A stretch of 64,000 nucleotides of DNA from Valencia hispanica. Taxonomy: Eukaryota; Chordata; Actinopteri; Cyprinodontiformes; Valenciidae. The translations under genes and the position numbers were made by a program. Under the pieces are notes generated by a model. That model worked only from the letters and a program-made list of their open reading frames with translations. It was not told the DNA's origin and did not search any database. The DNA lies in assembly GCA_963556495.2 (NCBI GenBank), contig OY747700.1, positions 619,001-683,000 on the forward strand, written 5' to 3'. This document shows, piece after piece, positions 33,101 to 44,310 of this stretch; the stretch's first letter is position 1, and every line of letters begins with the position of its first letter.

Positions 33101-33910
33101 ATCCATCCATCCATCCATTTTCTTCTGCTTATCGAGGGTCGGGTCGCGGGGGCAGCAGCTTAAGCAAAGAGACCCAGACTTCCGTCTCCCCAGCCACTTG
33201 TTCCAGCTCCTCGGGAGGAATCCCAAGGCGTTCCCAGGCCGGCCGAGAAACATAGTCCCTCCAGCGTGTTCTGGGTCGTCCCCTGGACCTCCTCCCAGTG
33301 GGACGTGCCCGAATCACCTCACCAGGGAGGCGTCCAGGAGGCATCCTGACTGAGCTTCTCACCCTATCTCTAAGGGAGACCACGTCATCTGCAAAAAGAA
33401 GAGACCCGATCCTGAGGCCACCAAAACGTATCCCCTCAACACCTTGGCTGCACCTAGAAATCCTGTCCATAAAAGTTATGAACAGGATCGGTGACAAAGG
33501 GCAACCTTGGCAAAGTCCAACTCTCACCGGAAACAAGCCTGACTTACTGCCGGTAATGCGTACCAAACTCAGGCACCAGTCGTACAGGGACCTAACAGCA
33601 CGTATCAAAGGGCCCGGTACCCCATACTCCCGGAGTACCCCCCACAGGGCTCCCCGAGGGACAAGGTCGAACGCCTTCTCCAAGTCCACAAAACACATGT
33701 AGACCGGTTGGGCGAACTCCCACGCACCCTCCAGGACCCTGCTGAGGGTGTAGAGCTGGTCCAGTGTTCCACGGCCAGGACGAAAACCGCATTGTTCCTC
33801 CTGGATCCGAGGTTCGACTATCTGTTGGACCCTCTCCAGAATCTCTCCAGAACCCCTGAATAGACCTTACCAGGGTGGCTCAGAAGTGTGATCCCCCTGT
33901 AGTTGGAACC
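33101..33910 (-). mobile_element. Rex3 (RTE clade) LINE fragment with ATCC-type tail
   Basis: The plus strand starts with ATCCATCCATCC, the Rex3 GGAT tail on the sense strand, and the minus strand encodes Rex3 reverse transcriptase and its C-terminal region. It is present in copy A of the LTR element and absent from copy B, with loss of about 1.7 kb of element sequence at the same place. Confidence 0.85.
33129..33698 (-). pseudogene. Rex3 reverse transcriptase, internally deleted in frame
   Basis: 189 codons: VDLEKAFDLVPR (motif A Asp), LCQGCPLSPILF (motif B), LLFADDVV (motif C ADD), then directly LRDRVRSSV and MPPGRLPGEV, RGRPRTRWRDYVS, LLKLLPPRPDP. In intact Rex3 more than a hundred residues separate FADD from LRDRVRSSV, and some 30 more separate that from MPPGRLPG; both blocks are missing here without loss of frame. 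Polymerase motifs are intact but thumb and linker are gone, so it is non-functional. The frame before motif A is open as far as about 33790 in another phase. Confidence 0.85.
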
Positions 33911-34168
33911 GATGTGCTGCGATTCTCTGGTTGTAAACAATCATAGATCCCGATACTGATGAAGCGTTAATAACACTCTTAGACTGCGGCTGGAAGTCTA
34001 GAAATAGGACCTTAAAAAAACTGTTTTGACGAAAAGTTTAGTATTAAATTTTCAGTTACTTCCTAGATGTTAACGAGTCCGGATTAGTCAAACTGTTTTC
34101 TTTTTGTGCAACACCACTTTTTGTGCAAAATAACTTTAACTTAAGGCCATAATAATTGTAATGTTTAA

Positions 34169-35212
34169 AGAGGCTATATAAGGGGCACGGTGGCGCAGCT
34201 GGAAGCCTGGCTCACTCACAGCTAGAAGGTCCTGGGTTCGATTACCGCCGGGGACGCTGTGGGTGCTGAGGGTATGTTTGTTCCCCCACATCATCGGCAC
34301 CCACACCCTGGGTGGGGTTTGGCGAAAGGGCCTTTCTGTGTGGAGTTTGCATGTTCTCTCCGTGTTCCCTTGAGCAGCTAATGTGAGCTACTCCCACAAA
34401 AACATGCATTAGTCCTGGGGCTATATACTGCCTCCTCCTGGCCGGCCGGGGTGCCCGCGGGGTTGGGGAGGATCTGGCTGGAATATCGTGATCCTTCCAT
34501 GCGCTACGTCCAGCTGGAGAAACCCTGCCCCGTCGGGTGAAAAGAAGGGCCTGCCCACTCCCCAAGCACGAAGGAGGCTTGGGTTTCAGTGAAGGGCCCC
34601 TCCCGGGGCCGGCACAGAGGGAGAGTGGTACCCCAGGACCTGAACTAAGGAGCACTGGGTGATAAATATTGGGGAAAAATCGTGGGATAAAAAAAATAAA
34701 ATAAAAATAAAGAGGCTATATGCAACTTTTTCCCCAAAATGAACATAACAATAGCCTTTTTATTTGACCATTTATGACTCAAACATCTCCTGATGATCAT
34801 ACTGACACCTTGTCAGCTCACAGTGGGTGCACCCATAAGCCTATATCCAATTTTTTCTATTTTCTGTCGGGTCGGATTTTTCCCGCGCTGTCTGCGGAGG
34901 TGACGCCAAGCGCGTTCATGTTAAATGTTTCAGATCACTCTGCCACTACCGGTAGTCAGCACTCGCAAGCAGTTAAATGGATTGTGCGAATACACACAAC
35001 TTTGTGTACAAGACAACTTTGACACCAACAGTAACTCCACATAAGACTAAGAAAGTGAAACCCCTGACAAGTGCCCGAAAAAGATAGAAGATTGAGAGCG
35101 ACCGGGGCACAAGCACGCGCTGCGAGAGCGAGCAGAAAGAAAGAGCAGTTCTGTTTTTGGCCACATGGGGTCAATCGCGAGTTTAAATTTCTGAAAATTG
35201 CATATAGCCCCT
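34169..35212. mobile_element. TTAA-flanked MITE (Kolobok-like ends) in copy A
   Basis: Ends AGAGGCTATATGCAACTTTTT and the inverse of AGGGGCTATATGCAATTTTC; flanked by TTAA at 34165-34168 and 35213-35216. Copy B of the host LTR element has the uninterrupted site (minus strand near 48420) with a single TTAA. Without the SINE inside it the MITE is about 500 bp. TTAA plus AGG-type ends suggests Kolobok or piggyBac; no transposase sequence is present. Confidence 0.85.
34180..34708 (+). mobile_element. tRNA-derived SINE with 13-bp target duplication
   Basis: Head GGGGCACGGTGGCGCAG with a B-box GGGTTCGATTACC near 34233, then a conserved TTTCTGTGTGGAGTTTGCATG core as in DANA/V-SINE-type fish SINEs, a GC-rich body, and an A-rich AAATAAAATAAAAATAA end. 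It is flanked by AAAGAGGCTATAT at 34167-34179 and 34709-34721. It sits in the left inverted end of the MITE. Confidence 0.85.
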
Positions 35213-37179
35213 TTAATAAAAATGTTTAATAACAACAAAGCATTTGGGGTACACGAGGCTACCTGTTTCAGCTGGATATATAAAATGTATGCATTTAGTG
35301 CAATCTTTAAGCCAACAGGTGTGACCTACACACCCACAGTGGGGTTTTAAAATTATTTGGTTTCTATTTTTAAAATTTAGTTTACTTCATTAAGACAAAT
35401 GATAACTAAAAATAGATGCAGAATTTCGGTCATTGTTCTAAAGACGGGACAAATGTGGAAAATATTCAGCTAACACCTGTGCGCAATATATGCTACAGAT
35501 CGCATAAAAAACAGGGTGTCAGAATAGTAAATGTTAGACCTACTATCAAACCGCAGTCAAATTCTATTAATTTGTAGCATTCTTTGTTGTTTGATGTTTT
35601 TTTCGTGTGTTCTTTTTAATAAAAGACTAAATGAGGCTAAAAGTAACGAGGCTAATTTCAAAATATAAGCAGTCTAAAGTACTGAGTAGAGGTAAAAAGT
35701 TGGCAAATAGATACCCCAAAAAAAGTTTCTTTCTTAAGCAAGAGTATCAGGTACAGGTAAAAAGGTTACTTGACATCATTGTTATTAAAATAGAGTGGCA
35801 TACTCAAATCTGAATGTGCAACTGAGTTAGATAAATTGAATTAGAGATTTTTTACAGTTGTACAGGCTTTAAAATTGTGCATTTAGAATAAATGTATTAT
35901 TTTTGTCCAAGGAGTTAACAGAGAATAAACTGTAAGAAACAGAGGAGCAAATAACAGCAGCAGAGATATTAATTAGGTAAATAAACTGTGTCCTGAATAA
36001 AACAATTTTTTAACAAAAAGCAGGAGGTATTTGTGTTTTTTGAACTACTAACTAAGGTGGCTGCAAAGATAATCCTTAGTGTAACAACAATTAGATTCTG
36101 GAAAAGCAGGGTCTGAAGAAGCCGTCTAACTCAATTCAAAATACTTTATTGATCCCAGAGGGAAATGAAGTGTTGTTGTAGCTCATGCAAGTAGGACTAA
36201 ATTCTTAAATACATTAGGTAACTATGTGGGGAATTTATTAGTTTGTTTTGTTTTTGCAAATACGAAAACCTAATTGCGAACCTAAATGATTGGGATATGA
36301 TCATCTGGGGGTTGAAGCTGCCTCAGCAGCGACAGCAGCAGGATTCACAGGTTCTGAGGTTATGTCTTATGCATGACCTTTAACCTACTATGTTTCATTT
36401 CTGGACACTAAAGAAGCAGTGAAGTTATTGTTTCCTTGTTTATTGATTTTTTTAAGGCATGTGCAAAACAATGCCTTAAAAAAGGGGGGAATTGGATTTG
36501 ATAGTAATTGGAACAGACTTTTCAGGGATTATGAAGAGAATTGTAACACAGGTTTAATTGGGTTTCTTGTGAATCATAACTCTATCATAAGTTAATGGGG
36601 TTTCTACTACTTTTACTTCTTGCTGGGAGTAGTTGATTCTTGGGATTTGTTACTCTCACAAGTTGAAATGGTTGTTCGTCTTTTTCTTGGCATGGATTTA
36701 GTAAAGATTGATTTGGAGACATTTACCTTAATTATAATCTAGCTTCAGTTGATGAGGTTTGGCTCATTAACCAGGTTGTGAGTTGTTTAGAATTGCTTTT
36801 GCACACAGTAGCATCAGGTTGATCTGAAACCATACTCCGAGGGTGTGGGTTATACTTGTCATAATCATCCTATTCATCTTTTGTGAATTGGCTCACCTGT
36901 GTTTGAACATCAATGCTCTAATATCTAATTAGCTCTGCTCCCAAGGGTCGCATAGGGAAGTTCTCACTGAAGGACCTTCTGAGGGGTGATCACTCTCTCC
37001 TTTCTGAGGAAGGACTGATCGGTGGCTACGGGTCACTGGATGCTGGCGGAGGCTGACTTCACGGCAACAGACAACAAACAGCACAAGGGAAGCGTACACA
37101 TTTCAACACCTAGTGTTGATGTAATACCCTCTGAAGTGTACTGGAAGATGCTACATAATTTCTCCTTTGTTCTGTGTTT

Positions 37180-37368
37180 TATCTAGAGCATCCTGAAAGA
37201 TGACGAGACCTGTGGATGGCCGCCTCTGGGGCGAGGGGCTGTTGAGATGACATTTTGCCCAGAAGAAAATGGCGTAAGAAGACCCCGTGGGTTTTCGGTC
37301 TCAATGCACAGGAGTCTCAGCAAAGTCATCTGGAAGGATCTAATATTTGTCATTGTGAGCTAATTCCA
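37180..37368 (+). other. Exon-like conserved segment near the 3' end of copy A
   Basis: TTTTATCTAG is followed by a segment whose frame reads DDETCGWPPLGRGAVEMTF and then, after a possible donor GGCGTAAGA, VRRPRGFS and SKVIWKDLIF before a stop. Copy B keeps the same frame and stop with only a few replacements. The family of this peptide, if it is one, is not recognised; no start codon was found in frame. Confidence 0.3.
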
Positions 37369-37510
37369 TGCCCAAACATGTCTCATGTTTGATTATAATT
37401 TGTGTTTTGAACATTGTCTTTTTTTTTTTATCAACCTACCAACCTTTTAGGGAGATTTGTGATAGCATTTTGGAATTTTCCCTTTATATTTATGGTATTA
37501 ATTAAATTAA

Positions 37511-37524
37511 TAAAAGCAGGGAAT
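37511..37524 (+). promoter_or_regulatory. Polypurine tract of copy A
   Basis: AAAAGCAGGGAAT lies directly upstream of the 3' LTR start TGTGGTGG; copy B has the same tract (minus strand, 46080-46093). It would prime plus-strand DNA synthesis. Confidence 0.7.
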
Positions 37525-37963
37525 TGTGGTGGAAAATTATTATGTAATTAGGAATTAAGTGTATATTCTCTATTTAATGAATGCAACTAGGGTAAGATGA
37601 CAAAGTTATTTTTCCAACTTAATGTTTATGATAAAGATGTGCCAGGTCACCAGAGAGACAGACGCTGGGGCAGTAAGATAACAGTCTGGCCTTTGGATGA
37701 GCTGCTTCATGCGTTGCTATCAGACTCGCATCAACCAGTACTCCAGAAGCTGGGCGTGAAGGTTGGAGAACACGTCTACAGAGATAAACATTGATTGCTG
37801 AATACTCTTTAAGCAGTTAGTTAGAAAGGTTGGTTAGGGTGATGCACAAGTAACTCTGTCCCCTCCATGGTCTGGCCAGACATGTTTGAATTAAATACTT
37901 AAACGCCTTCTGGGACTCAGTCTTCTTTATTATGCAAACCCTGATATATTTTTTGCCATAACA
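37525..37963 (+). mobile_element. 3' LTR of LTR element copy A
   Basis: 439 bp with TG...CA ends (TGTGGTGG and GCCATAACA). Aligns with the two LTRs of copy B and the solo LTR at 22933. The target duplication cannot be tested because the 5' LTR of this copy has lost its first bases. Confidence 0.9.
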
Positions 37964-37970
37964 GTGCATT

Positions 37971-38165
37971 TTGGGAATTCCTAAAACTGAAACAACAGAA
38001 AAGCTGCTGTTCAGAGAGTCTTATCAAATTCTGATCACTTCAATTAGAGAAATATTCCCTGATTTTAAAACCTTGGCTGAAGTGCCGCTTGTAATACCAG
38101 TCTTCTTGCGGAGCATTCGGGCCACAGCAGGTCAAATGTTCATAAATAAAACATGTAACTTTTGA
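37971..38165 (+). pseudogene. Possible hAT transposase C-terminal fragment
   Basis: IREIFPDFKTLAEVPLVIPV resembles the region before the C-terminal dimerisation domain of hAT transposases (FPxxxxLAxxxLVIPVxS). The expected ERxFS motif does not follow cleanly. 64 codons are open. Weak call. Confidence 0.25.
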
Positions 38166-38998
38166 ATCTGATCAATGTGTGATGGCATTATGTGGATTCT
38201 CTGTTCAGTTTGCTCAGACTGAATGTTAAATAAAAACAATGACAATTAAATACTGAATATGTCATTATACTAATTTTAAAGACTGACAGGTAAAAATTGA
38301 TGACTGAAGTTTTTTGTCCTTTGTCAGTCAAAATGACAACAAATATTTTAGGTTGACCTCTGGCCAAGGCTTACCTGTTATAAAGTGACCGCTGCAGATT
38401 GTTGCATTTTTAATCGTTTAAATTGTTTCTTCTGATAGCTTGCAACCAAAGACGTCTTTTGTTTGCCTTGAAAGGGGCGAGTCGATGAAATTTTATAGAA
38501 GTTGCACATTTTTGGGGTTTGTGCGACCAACAGCACAACAAGACATGATTGTGTCTCTCTACACCTGACATATGCAGTAGAGCAGGGAGTGACAGACTGA
38601 TAATCCCTCTATACTACAAAGATTATTGCACATTTTCCACTTTTAAGGAGGCCTCTTTTAAGAAGTATAAAAATCATAATTGAAATAAAACATTTCATTG
38701 ATTTATAATTGATAAATGAAAAACCACATTCCTTATCATCAAACTAATTGTTCTATTGACTGCTTCAATTTCAACTTCTCAGTAATATAGCCCAACCAAC
38801 TTAGATCAACTTATTACAATTCTCTTGATATTATAATTTCTTGTGATTATATAAAATAAGAAAAGAAATAAAGCAGGGTTTACATAAGGTAAAACACATA
38901 GGCATAACCTCATTGATTTTATTGAAGTCTTATTCTGTTAGTTTTAGTTGTTTCTTTTAATTCATTAGTTAATTCATTCAAAACATTTACTTCTAAAT
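38166..38998. other. Unassigned AT-rich sequence
   Basis: No coding frame, repeat or RNA gene recognised. Confidence 0.5.
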
Positions 38999-39805
38999 GC
39001 CTTATCAAAGCAAGGCAAGGCCAGGCAATTTTATTTGTATAGCACTTTCAACAACAGGGTAATTCAAGTTGCTTTACATGATTTGGTAATTTAAAAACAA
39101 AACAAACAGACATGGAATATAACATTGGAAATGAAAAGTAAAAGAAACACACATTACACATGATACACAATAAAGCAAGAGAAAGATCAATAAAGCAAGA
39201 GAGCATGAACACATTTCTTACATATGACAATCATTTACTCAAAGGCAATTCTAAACTGATGGTTTTTAGTCTCGATTTAAAGCAGTTCAGAGTTTCAGCA
39301 GCTCTACACTCGTCAGGAAGTCTGTTCCAGATAAGGGGAGCATAAAAACTGAAAGCTGCTTCTCCATGTTAAGTTCTGAGTCTAGGGATGTTTAGTAGGC
39401 TAGAGTTGGAGAACCTGAGTGGTCTTGGTGGTTGGTACCATGACAACAGATCTTCAACATATTTTGGTGCTAAGCCATGTAATGATTTATAAACTAGTAA
39501 AAGTATTTAGAAGTCTATTCTCTGAGCTACAGGGAGCCAGTGTAAGGACTTTAGAACTGGGGTGATGTGCTCTACCTTCCTGGTTCTAGTGAGGAACACG
39601 AGCAGCAGCGTTCTGGATCAGCTGCAGCTGTCTGATTGACTTTTTTAGGCAGACCTGTGAAGATGCTGTTGCAGTAATCAATCCGACTAAAGATAAACGC
39701 ATGGATGAGTTTTTCTATGTCCTGTTGCGACATCAGTCCTTTAATCCCAGAAATGTTCTCCAGGTGATAGAAGGCTGACCTTGTTATTGACTTTATCAGG
39801 GACTA
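38999..39805 (-). mobile_element. L2-A LINE, 5'-truncated copy
   Basis: Starts with AAGGCAAGGCC on the plus strand (tail) and follows the 19525-20300 copy: KTHLF-, FYAPLIW- and [14 protein letters not shown] sequence on the minus strand, with a 1-bp insertion near 39647 and further changes. Ends near 39805. Confidence 0.88.
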
Positions 39806-40789
39806 TTCTATAAATGAGCCTTTGGCTGTAGGGCCTATTGACAGAACAACTGTTTCTTTTGAATCTAACACTTTTATGTATTACGGCTGCTCAGCTATAT
39901 TTAGATAAATACAATTATGCAGGCCGTACTCTTTCAAACCTTATTCCACTTTCAACGTTATGCCAAATTACAAGTATGGGATAATGAGATGATTTCAGGT
40001 TATTTTGACAAGCCAGAAAAGATCTGCAGGGAAATGACATCCTGAGAGGAGAGAGGATAAACTGAACTTGTGTCAGCATTGCTATTCCAGCTCCTTTTAT
40101 TTCAGAACATTTCACACGTTTTCCTTGAAAGTAGATAGAAACCTGATTAGTGGAAGTTGGCTGCTTTTTTTGAAGCCAAAGCTTACTTTAGCCGAGGTTT
40201 GACAGATGTTTAATCCATTAGTTTAAGGAAGACCTGCAATCCTTCTTAACTGATTATTATTTGTTTCTTTATTTGCAGCTCAGAATAAAATATGTTCAAT
40301 ATTTTTATAAATATGTTTTTTATTCTGATGATGAGGGACCAATAAATGTCGTTTTCAGTGAGTTCCCTGAGATGAGTTTGGTTCTACAGGTTGGGTTCTG
40401 GTCCATATTCATGTGTGAGAATGTGTGTCTGGGAGGGTTTGGTGCTACAAGTAGAGATAGCATGATGTACAGTCATGTGATTAAGTTAGGACACCATACA
40501 ACACCGGGTGTTTTTCTAACATGTGGACAAGTGATATCAATTCTACCGAGGAATTGATGTAAAATTTTTATAAAAACTAAAAAACTAATTGAAAAAAGTA
40601 CATTCCATAAAAATATGTAAATATAACAAGAAAAAACCTTCTGTTGAAAAATAAATAAGGACTCTCCTACATTGATTCCCACTTCAAATGCGATGTTAAC
40701 AAGAAACAGTAACTTATCACATCAGGAGAACATCATCACCCAGTATGATGAGGTGTTTAGTTTGGCGCTTTGACTAAGGACCAAAGCGG
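39806..40789. other. Unassigned sequence
   Basis: No coding frame or window-internal repeat recognised. Confidence 0.5.
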
Positions 40790-41345
40790 GATCCACAGAT
40801 CTGTCTGAGGCCTTCAGAGAGAAGATCAGAGCAGCTTCTGAGTTTGGTCAGGTAGGACAGTTACATGTGATGAAGGTTAATGAAGGTGTCCTCCTTTCAA
40901 ACGTTACAAACATTACAAAGGTTACTATTAGTAACACATTACATAATCATGGATTAAAATCCTGCAGCGCTCCAAAGGTCCCCCTGCTTAAGCCAGCACA
41001 TGTCCAGGCCCGTCCAAAGTTTGCCAGAGACCATCTGGATGATCCAAAGGAGGATTGGGAAAATGTCATGTGGTCAGATGAGACCAAAATAGAACGGTTT
41101 GGTATAAATGCCACTCGCCGTGTTTGGAGGGAGAAAAATGTTGAGTTGCATCCCAAGAACACCATACCGACTGTGAAGCATGGGGTTGGAAACATCATGC
41201 TGTGAGTCTGCTTTTCTGCAAAGGGGACAGGAAGACTGATCCTTATTGAGGGTATTAAGTGAGGAGATGTTTGGATCATATCCACATCCCAGGACAAGAA
41301 CATTTTCCAAATGTGGATCCTCTGCTACAGCAGAAACCTGGTCGA
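40790..41345 (+). pseudogene. Tc1/mariner transposase relic
   Basis: A Tc1-like start (STDLSEAFREKIRAA) near 40797-40850, then VTISNTLHNHGLKSC, PLLKPAHVQARPKFA, LDDPKEDWENVMWSDETKI (first catalytic Asp), ATRRVWREKN, HPKNTIPTVKHG and VGNIML. A stop replaces the conserved Trp after NIML at 41205, after which FSAKGTGRL continues. The second Asp and the Glu are missing. No inverted ends were identified. Confidence 0.8.
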
Positions 41346-41465
41346 ACCTGGTTGAAATCTCATGTCATTCTTAGCCATTGTTCCCAATATAACAATAAAT
41401 AATCATTTTGCTGTGACAGAGACTCATAACTGTGTGGACAAATCCCAGCTTCTACTCTGAGCAGC

Positions 41466-43470
41466 AGGTAGGAAACAAAATGTCAAGAGAGAGGGTGAGT
41501 TGAAAATACAAGAGAGGAAGGGGAACAAGGAAAACAGGAAAACATCGAAGTCTGCCTCCATACCCACAGGACGGCGGAGAGAGGGGAAAAAACAAAACAC
41601 GAAAAAGGAACATTGACAAAACAAACCTAACATTGTGAACTAAGAACTACACAACCACATCACACAAAAATGGATATAAAAATACAACAACAATGTTACA
41701 GAAAAACTCATGGTACCGATTAATCAAGATCTAGAGATGATAGGGCGTCGCGTGGTGCAGTGGGTTAAGCCGGGCGCCCCATGTTTGTCCCGGGTTCGAT
41801 TCCGGTCCAGGGACATTTGCCAAATGTCTCTCCCCCTGCTTCTCTCCCCTTTCTGTAAGCCTGTCCACTTTCAATAAAGGCCACTGTGGCCACAAAAACC
41901 TTTAAAAAAAAGATTTAGTAATGATAACCTCAGCCCAAGAATATATCTGTAAACACCGGAGACACCACACCTATGTGTGTGTGTGAGCATGCTGGTGCAT
42001 ATAAGGTTTCTCCATAAGAGTGTTCGATAACTGGTGTGAGCAGACATCAATCCTTCTCCGAGGAACCAATGCAGACATGAAGGAGAGCAGAGCCAAGAAG
42101 TCCAAAGGACCCACAGAGCCCCAGGCTGACCGGGGCAGGGCCGACCGCATCCCCCAAGAGAGAACCAGAGGAGAACCCCAGGGGAATGTCCAGCAGCTAC
42201 GATGCAGGGGCCCGGGGGGCAGCAGTGACGAGCCCACGGGCCCCGCCGGCAACCAGCTGCGCCAGGGCGGGCCCGTCCATGGACCGGGAGAGCCGGGGCC
42301 AAGGGGCGCCCTACCCCCCAGCAGGGACCCGATAAGGAACCGGCCGATGAGTGGCCCCTGCCACCCATACAGCCACCACACACCACCACGCAACAATCCC
42401 AAACCTGGCACCCACGAAGGAGGTGCCCCAAACAACCAAAGGAAGATGTCAGCCCAGCGCTTCAGCCGACCAACACACTGGTCCCCCCAGGCATGCACCA
42501 GGTCCAAACCGGATTGACCACCGACGCACCAGTGGGCAAGGGCATCTTTCACTAGCAGGGAGTGACGGAGGGGAAATAATCCCCCCATTAGATCTAAGGC
42601 CTGAGGTGCGCCAGGCAAGAGGGCAGCCCAAGACCCAACCTGACAGGTAGACAGAGACATACAGACACACACCAAGACACCAAGAAATGACGCTGTACCC
42701 TCACTCACACACCCCAAACGCACTTTATGCTCCCAGGTCTAGGTACCGATGCCCCAGTAGAGCAACCAGCCCCCGGACCCGGGAGATGGACCCCCTACCT
42801 TCTAGGATGGAGTCCAGCAGACCGCCAAGGACCCCATAGTGGTGAAGCAGCCCACCAGCCTAGCAGCCCACCAGCCTAGGACCCCGACCCAACCACCTGT
42901 TCGTCCTCTTGACCCCAACCCCTGATGGTCTATATCGAACAGGGGTGTGGAAAGACCCCTAGAACCAGCTCCCCCACTGACCACAATAGGCACTGCTGTT
43001 CACCAGGATCCACCAGGGGAGGGAGGCCTTGGCACGGTCAACCCGGGGCCCACGGCCACAGCACAACTAAGCCCCACGGACCCCAATGCAGTCCCCCCAG
43101 CCCCATCCCAGAAGGAGAGCTATACCCACCCTGACATTCGCTCTACTATCAGAACACAAAAGACACAAGGCCCCCAGCGCCACCTGTGCATCGGAGGCCC
43201 CCGTAGCCCAAACCCCGGCGACGTACCTGCCCAGACCAGGAGCAAACCGATGCCCTGGGCGGCCGACCCACCAGGCCGACATCCACCATCCCCATTCCTT
43301 TGCGGAGCAACCACTGCTGTTCAATGGCTCGGCAAGTGACCAAACCCAGTGCCCCACCCACCTGAGACACTCATCTGGTTTTACTGCCTTAAATACACAC
43401 AGCTAACTCAGTTAAACAAAAACTATCATTCCTAGTAAGTGCAGATGTGCTCGCATTCATTGGCACCTAG
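41466..43470 (-). repeat. GC-rich dispersed repeat family (copy 3, longest)
   Basis: Matches 1010-1605 at its pyrimidine-rich end and 8356-9250 in its GC-rich body; resumes at about 43951-44165 after an interruption. On the minus strand a 250-codon frame (41971-42723) is open, rich in Trp, Gly and Leu because of TGG/CTG content. The corresponding frames of the other copies are broken or shifted, which argues against a protein. No known LINE, SINE or DNA-transposon signature identifies the family. Confidence 0.6.
41742..41910 (+). mobile_element. tRNA-derived SINE
   Basis: Head with A-box-like GTGGTGCAGTGGGTTAAGCC and B-box GGGTTCGATTCC, body of about 100 bp, A-rich end. Flanked by imperfect 15-bp duplications (AGATCTAGAGATGAT and AGATTTAGTAATGAT). 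The copy of the host repeat at 1285 lacks it, confirming the insertion. Confidence 0.85.
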
Positions 43471-43950
43471 AAATCCCTGTAAATGCTGCATTTGTGAATT
43501 TTTAACACCCCCCTTTTAGAATAGCATAACTACTTTCAACTTAAGTTTTCTAGACTTTCCATCATGTCTGTGACATGGAGAAGTAGGAATGCAGGCGGTG
43601 ACACCTAGTGGCAAAACTAGGTGGTGTACCCAGAAATGGTGCGGCAACGATCGATGATTGACTTGTCGAGTCTTAAACCTATGACGCGTTACCGGCTCAG
43701 AAAAACATCACAAGCTCAAACAGAAAGCGAGCAGAAAGGGCAAAAGGGCATAATTGACAATAAAGGGAGCTAAAACATATTTTATTTGCGCTACCTCTAC
43801 CTATATTGGCTCGCGATAGTAAGTTTGCCCGCCACAACATCACTTTTACCCCCCGGTTTCTGGTTTAGCGCTCTCTTTTCTTCTTTTTTTTTAGAACCAG
43901 CAACCCACCGATTACGGGACGAATTCCTACCACCTGAGCCACAGTCGCCC
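43471..43950. other. Insertion of unidentified sequence in the GC-rich repeat
   Basis: AT-richer DNA separates two GC-rich blocks of the same style. The part near 43575-43640 (GTGACACCTAGTGGCAAAAC) looks like a dispersed repeat. Ends and duplication not determined. Confidence 0.35.
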
Positions 43951-44165
43951 CCTAATGGCAGTCATATGACGCCATACAGGCCCACCCCAAACCATACCCA
44001 GGCGCAGCAAGGCCACCAGGCCAGTAACCCATGTCCGCCAGTGCCACCCCCCTAAGGTACCGCATGCAGCCGTCAGTAGTTAGCACCCAAAGCCACCAAA
44101 GCCCAACCCCAGGTTGGGGCCACAACGTCCAGTGCCCCATATGACCAGTAATCCCACCACCAGGG
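43951..44165 (-). repeat. GC-rich repeat family, continuation
   Basis: Same composition and CCACCAG/CCAGGCC-type content as 42300-43300. Assignment is by composition and position because no second copy covers it. Confidence 0.35.
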
Positions 44166-44310
44166 TTCAGGGCACTTTAAAGCTGGATGGATCTTAGTGT
44201 GAAGGTGTGCTTTATTGATGCATGAATAAAAGCATAAATCATCATGTTATTGTTTTGACTGTTCTGATGAGGGTAGCCAGCGCTTCAGCTCAAATGATGT
44301 CACTCTAATA

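Larger units (their letters stand above)
30223..37524 (+). mobile_element. Internal region of LTR element copy A (non-coding, LARD-like)
   Basis: Collinear with the reverse complement of 46080-53544. No gag, protease, reverse transcriptase, integrase or env motif was seen in either copy, and sense frames do not exceed about 95 codons, so it looks like a large non-autonomous LTR element that depends on another element's enzymes. Copy A carries later insertions: a Rex3 fragment (33101-33910), a TTAA-flanked MITE (34169-35212) and a SINE inside that. Relative to B it lacks about 1.7 kb at the Rex3 site. An L2-type GGGATCAATAAAG end near 36135-36170 is shared with B and so predates the family's spread. 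Confidence 0.75.

Noticed and set aside
41971..42723. 250-codon minus-strand frame in the GC-rich repeat as a protein-coding gene
   Set aside because: Composition is dominated by TGG and CTG codons, an overlapping frame is open too, and the homologous copies at 1 kb and 8.4-9.2 kb break or shift the frame.
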